A stretch of 32,848 bases of DNA, taken from assembly GCA_027323595.1 (NCBI GenBank), contig DAHWBL010000253.1, forward strand, positions 1 to 32,848, given 5' to 3'. The notes beneath the pieces are model-generated. The model had not been told where the DNA came from and ran no database searches. It was given only the letters and a program-made list of their open reading frames with translations. The DNA is from Acetobacteraceae bacterium. GTDB lineage: Bacteria; Pseudomonadota; Alphaproteobacteria; Acetobacterales; Acetobacteraceae. The position numbers and the translations under genes were made by a program. Below, one piece after another: positions 1 to 6,442 of the stretch. Position 1 is the first letter of the stretch. Each line of letters begins with the position of its first letter.

Positions 1-36
1 CAGGCTCAACGCGGCACAAAGGACGGCCAGTCGCAT
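1..36 (-). CDS. Start of an exported protein, truncated by window edge
   Basis: Reading leftwards from the amidase stop, an ATG (complement of 34-36) shares one base with the amidase TGA and opens a frame giving MRLAVLCAALSL before the window ends. One Arg followed by a hydrophobic run is what a Sec signal peptide looks like, so this is probably the next gene of the minus-strand catabolic operon. A periplasmic binding protein would be a natural partner, but twelve residues cannot identify it. Confidence 0.45.
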   Translation of the reverse strand, partial: MRLAVLCAALSL

Positions 37-1391
37 CAATATGCTCCCGGCACGATCTGTTCGATCGCGGCGGCGAGCGCGAAAAGGTCGGCATCGCGCC
101 CGCGATAGCCGATCAATTGCAGCCCAAGCGGCAACCCACCGTCAGCGAGCTTCGGAAGGGTGACGACCGGCACGCCAAGGAGCGAGCCCGGAACAACGAA
201 AATCGGATTTCCCGTGGAGCCGAGCCCGACGGGTGCCGCGCCCGGCGCGGTGAGGCTGATGGCGCAATCGGCGTGCGCGAGCAGGCGCGCGTGCAGGGTG
301 CGAATTTCCTCGCGCCGCTGCAAGGCGCGCACGTAATCGTCCGCGGTCAGACGCGCCATCGCCTCCATCCGCTCCTGGATGGATGGGCTGAGTGCTGCAT
401 GGTCACGTCGGCCAAACACGTTGAGCGGCCAGCGCCATTCCCAGGCATTGATGGTGCGCGTCACCGGCTCGGCTTCGGGCAATGCAGCTTCCAGCGCGGC
501 GATATCGGGCGTGTCGTCAGCGCTGATCACGTTGATGCCGGCGGCGCGCAACGCCTCGGCCGCACGCAGCAACTCGGCTTTCGCGTCGCTGGTGGCGATG
601 GGCCAGCCATCGGTGCGCAGCAGCGCGACGCACGTGGGCCGGCGCGGCGCGGGCGGCGCGTCCGGCCCGGCGAGCGGCGCGTAACCAGGATCGCCGCCCA
701 CACGTTCAGCGATCGCACGCGCGGTGAGCCATGCATCGCCGAGCGATGCCGCCAGCACACCGGTGCAGGATTGGCTGAGCAGATCGAGCGATCCGCCGCG
801 ATTGAGCGCGCCGAGCGACGGCTTGAAGCCCACGACACCGCAAAATCCGGACGGGCGGATGATCGACCCCACGACCTGCGTGCCCAGGGCCGCGGGCAGC
901 ATGCCGCAGCCGACCGATGCGGCCGAGCCACTCGACGAGCCGCCGGGCGTGCGGGCCAGATCCCAAGGGTTGCGGGTGCCGCGCGGTTGGGTGGCGGCGA
1001 ATTCGGTGGTGACGGTCTTGCCCACCACGACAGCACCGGCCTCGCGCAAGGCCGAGACCGAGGCGCTGTCGAACCAGGGGCGATATTGCTCGAAGATCGG
1101 CGAGCCCATTTTGGTCGGAAGATCGGCGGTTTCGATAATATCCTTGATGCCGACAGGCATGCCGTCGATCTGGCTCGCCGGCGTGCCGGCCGCCCAGCGT
1201 GCGCTGGACTGGTCGGATGCGGCGCGCGCGGCGTCGAGATCAAGCGACACGAAGGCGCCGACCGAGGGCTCCAATTCGGTGATCCGCTCGATGCAGGCTT
1301 CAAGAAAATCACGCGGTGTGCGGGTGCCGTCGCGAAACGCGGCGGTATTTTCGTGATAGGGAGCCATGGTCGGGGCGGATCTGGTCATCAT
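36..1391 (-). CDS. Amidase signature family hydrolase
   Basis: A 451-residue amidase-signature enzyme, expected to hydrolyse a carboxamide to acid plus ammonia in the cytoplasm. The Ser-cisSer-Lys triad is visible: Lys83 in GIKDII, Ser152 in the GGSSSG loop, and Ser176 in VGSIIRPSGFCG; the two serines are 24 apart, as in characterised members. The usual GTDTGGSIR segment reads GTQVVGSII here, a modest divergence beside the nucleophile. The start overlaps the stop of the upstream FAD monooxygenase gene by ATGA (a second ATG follows at 1388), which indicates translational coupling. The operon context suggests hydrolysis of an amide made or exposed by ring oxidation. The substrate cannot be read from the sequence; a Gln/Asn amidotransferase role (GatA) is unlikely without GatB/GatC. 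Confidence 0.9.
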   Translation of the reverse strand: MMTRSAPTMAPYHENTAAFRDGTRTPRDFLEACIERITELEPSVGAFVSLDLDAARAASDQSSARWAAGTPASQIDGMPVGIKDIIETADLPTKMGSPIFEQYRPWFDSASVSALREAGAVVVGKTVTTEFAATQPRGTRNPWDLARTPGGSSSGSAASVGCGMLPAALGTQVVGSIIRPSGFCGVVGFKPSLGALNRGGSLDLLSQSCTGVLAASLGDAWLTARAIAERVGGDPGYAPLAGPDAPPAPRRPTCVALLRTDGWPIATSDAKAELLRAAEALRAAGINVISADDTPDIAALEAALPEAEPVTRTINAWEWRWPLNVFGRRDHAALSPSIQERMEAMARLTADDYVRALQRREEIRTLHARLLAHADCAISLTAPGAAPVGLGSTGNPIFVVPGSLLGVPVVTLPKLADGGLPLGLQLIGYRGRDADLFALAAAIEQIVPGAY

Positions 1392-2608
1392 GCGGCCTCC
1401 TGCAATGTCATCGACGCGGCACGGCGCTGGCTTGCCAGCATGGCCGAGTTTTGCATGAACTGTACCGCCCGCGCGGGGTCCGCGGCGATCTGCGCCAACT
1501 CATCGAGATTGCGCCCGCGCACCACCGGATCGCGCTCTTCAAGACGCTTCTTGTTGCCGATCGACGCGGTCTGCACGAATTCGGTCGCCACCGTGCGGCG
1601 TTGCAGATCATACAGATCAAGCAGGCGCTGGTCCGCGCCGCCGATCACCGCGACGAGCTTTTCGACAAGGTTCGCCGCATCCTGCAAACCGCCATTGAGC
1701 CCCATTCCGCCGATCGGATTGTTCACATGCGCCGCGTCACCGGCGAGCAGGATTCGCCCGGCGCGGAACGATGCCGCCACGCGCTGGTGGGTGACGTAGA
1801 GGTTGCGATGCACCACTTCGTACGGGGTGGTGGAAGGAAAAAACCGTTGCAGCCGTGCCTGCACCGCCGCGTCCGACAGCAACGCTTCCTCGCTGGCCGC
1901 GGGGTCGGTGGGGAACACGGTGCGCCACAGGCCGGGCGGGCCGTCTGCCGACACCTTGAAGCAATTGCACCACTCATCGGGATCGGCGAAATAGCTGCGC
2001 GGGCAGTAGCCGCGTTCCGCCTCGAAATCGAACGGGGTGGTCAGCACGATGAAACGTTCCGGCCAGGTGAAGCCGTCGAAGGCGATGCCGGCGGATTTGC
2101 GCACCAGGCTGCGGCCGCCATCGGCGCCGACCAGCCAGGCGCCGCGGTGGGTCTGCTCGCCCGCCGGGCCGCGCACGCGCAGGCTGACGCCGGTGCTGTC
2201 CTGTTCGGCGGCGATGACCTCGTGTCCGTAGTTGATTTCGACGTTGTCGAGCTCGCGCAGACGTTCGAGGATGAGTTGCGCGGTTTTGAATTGTTCGCAC
2301 TGGATCACGAACGGATACGGCGTGAGCCCGGCGAGCAGGCCGTGATCGAACTCCGCGACCTTGCGGCCCGAAGGGCGGTCCCAGAACTGGAATTTCGGTG
2401 CGACCAGGCCGACCCGCGCCATGTCTTCGACCAGCCCCGCCTGCCCCAGCACTTCGAGCGTGCCGGGATGGGTGGTGGCGGCGCGGGGATCGTTCTGCGG
2501 GCATTCATTGAGATCGAACAGCCGCACACCGACCCCGGCGCGACCGAGCAGCAGGGCCACGAACAGCCCGACCGGCCCGCCACCGGAGATCAGCACCGGC
2601 TGATTCAT
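1388..2608 (-). CDS. FAD-dependent aromatic monooxygenase (PHBH-type)
   Basis: A 406-residue class A flavoprotein monooxygenase, expected to use NAD(P)H and O2 to hydroxylate an aromatic or heteroaromatic ring. Seen: the N-terminal dinucleotide motif GGGPVG (residues 9-14), the DG motif in GADGGRSLVR (161-170), and the FAD-ribityl GD motif LLAGDAAHVNNPIGGMG (288-304). The ATG at 2608 is chosen because the GxGxxG motif follows directly and the ATG overlaps the cupin stop (ATGA). A longer reading to 2794 would add 62 residues with no family similarity. The family includes 4-hydroxybenzoate, salicylate, 6-hydroxynicotinate and urate-type hydroxylases. The neighbours (cupin, amidase, GntR) point to catabolism rather than ubiquinone synthesis. 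The exact substrate is not determinable. Confidence 0.9.
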   Translation of the reverse strand: MNQPVLISGGGPVGLFVALLLGRAGVGVRLFDLNECPQNDPRAATTHPGTLEVLGQAGLVEDMARVGLVAPKFQFWDRPSGRKVAEFDHGLLAGLTPYPFVIQCEQFKTAQLILERLRELDNVEINYGHEVIAAEQDSTGVSLRVRGPAGEQTHRGAWLVGADGGRSLVRKSAGIAFDGFTWPERFIVLTTPFDFEAERGYCPRSYFADPDEWCNCFKVSADGPPGLWRTVFPTDPAASEEALLSDAAVQARLQRFFPSTTPYEVVHRNLYVTHQRVAASFRAGRILLAGDAAHVNNPIGGMGLNGGLQDAANLVEKLVAVIGGADQRLLDLYDLQRRTVATEFVQTASIGNKKRLEERDPVVRGRNLDELAQIAADPARAVQFMQNSAMLASQRRAASMTLQEAA

Positions 2609-2994
2609 GCCTTGCGGCTTTCGTCGTAGTAGTGAATTTCGTAGAGCACACAACCGGTTTCGGATTTGAACGGGCCGTGCACCGCGCCCGGCGGGCGGCA
2701 TGCATAGGTTGGCGCCTTGAAGTTCTCGCCGCCATTGCCCTGCGCGTCGTTGCCCACGGTCAGATCTCCGGACACCAGATACACTTCCTCCCAATGGTCA
2801 TGCACGAACGGTGCCTTGGTGTAGGCGCCCGGAGCGAAGCGCAGCAGGCGGGTGCGGCTGCCGGTCTTGGCGACTTCATCGATGTCGGCGGCGAGGATTT
2901 TCTGCTGGATGTCGTCGGGATAGCCCGGCGGGGGCGCGAACCCCTCCTCCATGGACAACCGGACGAACTCGATATGCGGCTTGTTGAAGGGCAT
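2605..2994 (-). CDS. Small single-domain cupin protein
   Basis: A 129-residue cupin of unknown reaction. Metal-ligand positions are visible: HDHWEE (His65, His67, Glu69/Glu70) in cupin motif 1 and PPGAVHGPF (His106) in motif 2, so a mononuclear metal site is likely. It resembles ChrR-like or cupin-2 proteins found beside aromatic oxygenases, where they may act as small dioxygenases, isomerases or substrate-binding proteins. A clear AGGAG ribosome site (complement of 3002-3006) supports the start, 24 bases after the GntR gene. Its stop overlaps the monooxygenase start, so the two are probably translated together. Whether it is an enzyme or a sensor is open. Confidence 0.8.
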   Translation of the reverse strand: MPFNKPHIEFVRLSMEEGFAPPPGYPDDIQQKILAADIDEVAKTGSRTRLLRFAPGAYTKAPFVHDHWEEVYLVSGDLTVGNDAQGNGGENFKAPTYACRPPGAVHGPFKSETGCVLYEIHYYDESRKA

Positions 2995-3018
2995 CGGGGA
3001 ACTCCTTTTCAGAAATCG

Positions 3019-3720
3019 TCAGATATGGCTGGCAACGTTGCGTCGGAAGCTGTCCACATGGGCGTGCATGGCGCGTTCGGCGGCGTCGCCATCGCGCGCG
3101 CGCAGTGCCGCGGCGATCGCCTCATGCTCCTCCTGCACCTCGGCATGGTGGCTCGCCGAGCTGAGCGCGATGAACCAGAATCGCAGCGACCGGTCCTGCA
3201 GGCGGCCGAGCAGTTCGGCCAGCACCAGATTTCGCCCGGCCTGCGCCAGCAGATGATGAAAGGCGCGGTCCAGCAGCATCAATTGTTCGACGTCGCGCGC
3301 CTGCACGAAGGCTGCGGAGCGGGCGACGATCCGATCGATCTCGTCGAGCTCGGCGGAGGTCGCGCGATCGGCGGCCAGACGCGCGGCCGCGGGCTCGTTG
3401 AGCAGGCGCGCCTCGATGATCTGCATCACCTCGTCGAGGCTGACCGGCTTCACGATCACGCCCTTGCGCGGCATCACCTCCACCAGCCCCTCCAGACGCA
3501 GCCGATCCAGCGCCTGGTGCACCGGGGTTCGACCGATCCCGAGCATCGCCGACACCGACGCCTCGTTCAGGTAGTCGCCAGGGCGGAACGCGCAAGTGAT
3601 GATGCGGTGTTTGATCGCCTCATAGGCCTCCTCGCGCAGCGAGCGCACCACCACCAGCCGCGGACGCGACGCGCGCGGCGGCGGGGCGGCATGGCGCGGC
3701 AGGGTGGCCGAGGCGCTCAT
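3019..3720 (-). CDS. GntR-family (FadR/FCD) transcriptional regulator
   Basis: A 233-residue regulator. The N-terminal winged helix-turn-helix spans about residues 25-92, with the family signature ITCAFRPGDYLNEASVSAMLG and GRTPVHQALDRLRLEGLVE. It is followed by an all-helical FCD ligand domain (about 95-220) with the expected Asp/His residues (DRAFHHLL, EEHEAIAA). FCD regulators usually sense organic acids or pathway intermediates and repress the neighbouring operon. The start overlaps the DUF2848 stop by ATGA, so the regulator is inside the operon it probably controls and is likely autoregulated. Candidate operators lie in the divergent region at 4450-4487. The first 24 residues are Pro/Arg-rich and may be a disordered extension. 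Confidence 0.92.
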   Translation of the reverse strand: MSASATLPRHAAPPPRASRPRLVVVRSLREEAYEAIKHRIITCAFRPGDYLNEASVSAMLGIGRTPVHQALDRLRLEGLVEVMPRKGVIVKPVSLDEVMQIIEARLLNEPAAARLAADRATSAELDEIDRIVARSAAFVQARDVEQLMLLDRAFHHLLAQAGRNLVLAELLGRLQDRSLRFWFIALSSASHHAEVQEEHEAIAAALRARDGDAAERAMHAHVDSFRRNVASHI

Positions 3721-4412
3721 TCGGTGATCGGCAGGTGCTGGATGTCGTAGCCATGCGCGATCGAGCGTCCGGTGACCGGGTCGTCGATCTCGAACTCGAA
3801 CCGGTCGGACGGGCGGATGCCGCCCTTTGCCGCCATGGTGCCGCAGAACATCAGCGTGCCCTCGGGCAGGCCGTCGCCGAAGGGGAAGCGCGCCATCAGT
3901 TCCAGCGGGTCGAGCATGCTGGCGACCGAGCCGGACTGGTAGGCGACGCGGGCGCCGTTTTCATAAATGAAGGAGCGCAACTGAAGCTGATCCCAATGGC
4001 CCTGCACGCTGTCGAACGGCCAGAACACCGGGGCGATCGGCTTGTCGCAGATTTGCTTGGAGATGGTCATCCCCAGCGTCTCCACGTCGCGGTCGGTATG
4101 GTCCGAACCGGTACCGACCCATAGGCGGCCGCCGCTGCGCAGCAGCAGGAACTCGACCTCGCCCGACGAGCTGGTGCCGGTGCAGGTGATGCCCGGTGCG
4201 GTGGTCAGCCGACCGGGCGCGAGGCGCATGAACAGCGGGGTGGTGGTCGGGCGCCGCACGCCGAGCAATTCGAGCTCGGCGATGTGGTGTTCGAGTGCCG
4301 CCTTGTCGCGCCCGGTCCAGCCGGCGACCACCAGATGCTGGATCGCGACCGGGCCTTGTGCCGCCTCGTCGCGGTCATGCAGCAGAAGATCGAGCGTGTG
4401 CGGTGGCAGCAT
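3717..4412 (-). CDS. DUF2848 family protein
   Basis: A 231-residue protein that I recognise as the DUF2848 type by its SSGEVE segment, the GSDHTDRDVE motif, KQICDKPIAP, and HWDQLQLRS. The C-terminal segment FCGTMAAKGGIRPSDRFEFEIDDP resembles the fumarylacetoacetate-hydrolase fold, so a metal-dependent C-C hydrolase or related function is possible but unproven for this family. It is the first gene of the minus-strand operon. A GTG at 4418 is in frame, but the GGAG sequence upstream sits at usable spacing only from the ATG at 4412, which I prefer. Its position ahead of the GntR gene and monooxygenase suggests a catabolic step, such as opening or hydrolysing a ring-fission product. Confidence 0.75.
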   Translation of the reverse strand: MLPPHTLDLLLHDRDEAAQGPVAIQHLVVAGWTGRDKAALEHHIAELELLGVRRPTTTPLFMRLAPGRLTTAPGITCTGTSSSGEVEFLLLRSGGRLWVGTGSDHTDRDVETLGMTISKQICDKPIAPVFWPFDSVQGHWDQLQLRSFIYENGARVAYQSGSVASMLDPLELMARFPFGDGLPEGTLMFCGTMAAKGGIRPSDRFEFEIDDPVTGRSIAHGYDIQHLPITE

Positions 4413-4449
4413 GGGCACTCCGGGGGCGCGTGGCAGGGTTGCAAGGCAT

Positions 4450-4487
4450 GTGAAATATCACTGCACGCGAAGCTGGTCAATCGATTG
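4450..4487. promoter_or_regulatory. Divergent promoter region with two short dyads
   Basis: Between the DUF2848 operon and the divergent amidase gene (4413-4556) I see a GTGA-N4-TCAC dyad at 4450-4461 and a perfect palindrome CAATCGATTG at 4478-4487. Short palindromes like these are typical operator sizes for GntR/FCD repressors, and the GntR gene is the second gene of the operon. No convincing -35/-10 pair could be assigned. This is an inference from position and symmetry only. Confidence 0.35.
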
Positions 4488-4556
4488 CGCGCACCTCGCG
4501 CGCCCTGTAGCTGATTTATTCTTGCCACGTTCGACCCACAGCACCGGACCAGTCCC

Positions 4557-5897
4557 ATGCTCGACCAGCTCGCCGACGACCTCGCCTCCGGCCGCACCAC
4601 TGCCCGCGCGCTGGTGGGCGGCTGTCTCGACCGCATCGCCGACCCCGCCGGCGAGGGCGGGCGGGCGTTCGTACGCACCGACCCCGACCTGGCACTCGCC
4701 GAGGCGGACCATGCCGACCGGATGCGTGCGGCGGGTGCGGCGCCGCGTTTCGCCGGCATCCCGATCTCGGTGAAGGACCTGTTCGATGTCGCCGGCCAGG
4801 TGACCAAGGCGGGCACGCGCTTTTTGGCCGGCACTGCACCCGCGCGGGCGGATGCGCCGGCTATCGCGCGGCTGCGGGCGGCCGGGTTTGTTATTGTCGG
4901 GCGCACCAACATGACCGAGCTGGCGTTTTCCGGCCTGGGGCTGAACCCGCATTACGGCACGCCGGCGAACCCGTTCGATCGGGCCACCGGGCGCATTCCC
5001 GGCGGCAGCTCCGCGGGTGCGGCGGTGTCGATCACAGATCGGATGGCGTTTGGCGCGATCGGCACCGACACTGGCGGGTCCTGCAGAATTCCCGCAGCGC
5101 TGTGCGGCATCGTCGGCTTCAAGCCGACCGCGCGGCGGGTGCCGACCGCCGGCGCCGTGCCGTTGTCCACCACGCTCGATTCGGTCGGACCGCTCGCCAA
5201 TTGCGTGCGCGATGTCGCGATCCTGGATGTGATCATGGCCGGCGAGGCGACGGCGGCGCGCGCGGTGCCACCCGTGCGCGGGCTGCGGCTTGCGGTGCCG
5301 CGCGATGTGGTGCTGGACGGCATGGACGCGGCGGTGGAAGCAGGCTTCGCCCGCGCGCTCGACCGGCTTGGTGCGGCCGGGGCGCTGGTTTCGTACGTAT
5401 CGATGCCGCACTTCGCTGAGCTGGCCGGCATCAATGCCAAGGGCGGGTTTTCCGCCGCCGAGGCGTATCACTGGAACCGGCCTTATATCGACACCCAGGC
5501 CGATCTGTATGATCCGCGCGTCATTGTGCGCATCCGCCGCGGCGCGGGACAGAGTGCCGCCGATTATCTCGATCTGCTCGCCGCGCGTGCGGACGCCATC
5601 GCGCGGCTGGATGCGGCGACCGCGGATTGGGACGCGCTGATCATGCCCACGGTGCCCACCATCGCGCCGGCGATCGATGATCTGGATGACGACGCGGAAT
5701 TCGCCCGCGTCAATTTGTTGATGCTGCGCAACCCGACCTTCGCCAATTTCTTTGATCGGTGCGCGCTGTCGATCCCGGTGCAGGAAGCGGGCACCGCGCC
5801 GGTGGGGCTGATGCTGATGGGGCGGACCGGCGACGATGCGCGGCTGCTGGGCATCGGTGCGGCGCTCGAAGGCATGTTGTCGCCACCGGCAAGGTAA
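4557..5897 (+). CDS. Amidase signature family hydrolase (second copy)
   Basis: A 446-residue amidase-signature enzyme with a textbook triad: Lys73 in ISVKDLFD, Ser151 in PGGSSAG, and Ser175 in the canonical GTDTGGSCRIPAALCG. It hydrolyses an amide (C-N) bond; the specificity is unknown. It is divergent from the GntR operon and stands 77 bases ahead of the molybdenum hydroxylase genes on the same strand. It differs clearly from the amidase at 36-1391, which has an altered nucleophile loop, so the two are not a recent duplication and probably act on different amides. The ribosome site is weak (GGA ten bases upstream), but no better start is visible. Confidence 0.9.
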   Translation: MLDQLADDLASGRTTARALVGGCLDRIADPAGEGGRAFVRTDPDLALAEADHADRMRAAGAAPRFAGIPISVKDLFDVAGQVTKAGTRFLAGTAPARADAPAIARLRAAGFVIVGRTNMTELAFSGLGLNPHYGTPANPFDRATGRIPGGSSAGAAVSITDRMAFGAIGTDTGGSCRIPAALCGIVGFKPTARRVPTAGAVPLSTTLDSVGPLANCVRDVAILDVIMAGEATAARAVPPVRGLRLAVPRDVVLDGMDAAVEAGFARALDRLGAAGALVSYVSMPHFAELAGINAKGGFSAAEAYHWNRPYIDTQADLYDPRVIVRIRRGAGQSAADYLDLLAARADAIARLDAATADWDALIMPTVPTIAPAIDDLDDDAEFARVNLLMLRNPTFANFFDRCALSIPVQEAGTAPVGLMLMGRTGDDARLLGIGAALEGMLSPPAR

Positions 5898-5974
5898 CAA
5901 AGCGCGGCGGCCCCTCCCCGACGCGGGCGAAATCTGTCAGGATTTGCGCGAGGCGGGCACGGACGGGGGACGAT

Positions 5975-6439
5975 ATGGCTGATGTCGCTTTATCGGTAAA
6001 CGGTCAGAAACGCAGCATCAGCGTGCGTGATCCGGACATGCCGCTGCTGTACGGGTTGCGCAACGCGCTTGGCCTGAACGGGCCGAAATTCGGGTGCGGC
6101 CTTGGGCAGTGCGGCGCCTGCACGGTTATCATCGATGGTGTGGCGCAGCGTTCCTGCATGATCAGCGTCAGGGACGCCGCCGGGCATGAGGTCACGACGC
6201 TCGAAGGTCTGGGCAGCGCGACCGCTCCGGGGCGGGTGCAGCGCGCGTTCATCGCCGAGGTGGCGGCGCAATGCGGGTATTGCACGAACGGCATGATCAT
6301 GACGGTGCATGCGCTGCTGACGCGCGATCCGCATCCGAGCGAGGCGGACGTGCGCCGCGAGCTGGCAGGCAATCTGTGTCGCTGCGGCAGCCATGTGCGG
6401 GTGCTGGCCGCGGCCCGGCGCGCCGCGGCGGAGGGCTGA
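5975..6439 (+). CDS. Molybdenum hydroxylase [2Fe-2S] subunit (IorA-type)
   Basis: A 154-residue small subunit of a xanthine-oxidase-family hydroxylase, carrying electrons from the molybdenum site. Both iron-sulfur sites are complete: the plant-type site Cys41, Cys46, Cys49 and Cys61 (FGCGLGQCGACTV), and the C-terminal helical site Cys100, Cys103, Cys135 and Cys137 (QCGYC, NLCRC). I start at the ATG at 5975 because MADVALSVNG matches the usual N-terminus and GGGGGA precedes it; the frame stays open further upstream without similarity. It ends three bases before the large-subunit gene. The pattern matches isoquinoline 1-oxidoreductase alpha subunits and related aldehyde or heterocycle oxidoreductases. 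Confidence 0.92.
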   Translation: MADVALSVNGQKRSISVRDPDMPLLYGLRNALGLNGPKFGCGLGQCGACTVIIDGVAQRSCMISVRDAAGHEVTTLEGLGSATAPGRVQRAFIAEVAAQCGYCTNGMIMTVHALLTRDPHPSEADVRRELAGNLCRCGSHVRVLAAARRAAAEG

Positions 6440-6442
6440 GCG

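Noticed and set aside
4450-4461. The GTGA-N4-TCAC dyad as a CRP site
   Set aside because: CRP sites need a six-base spacer between TGTGA and TCACA; here it is four and the outer bases do not pair.
36-5897. The two amidase genes as a recent tandem duplication
   Set aside because: They differ in the nucleophile loop (VVGSII versus TGGSCR), in length and in most of the sequence outside the core motifs.
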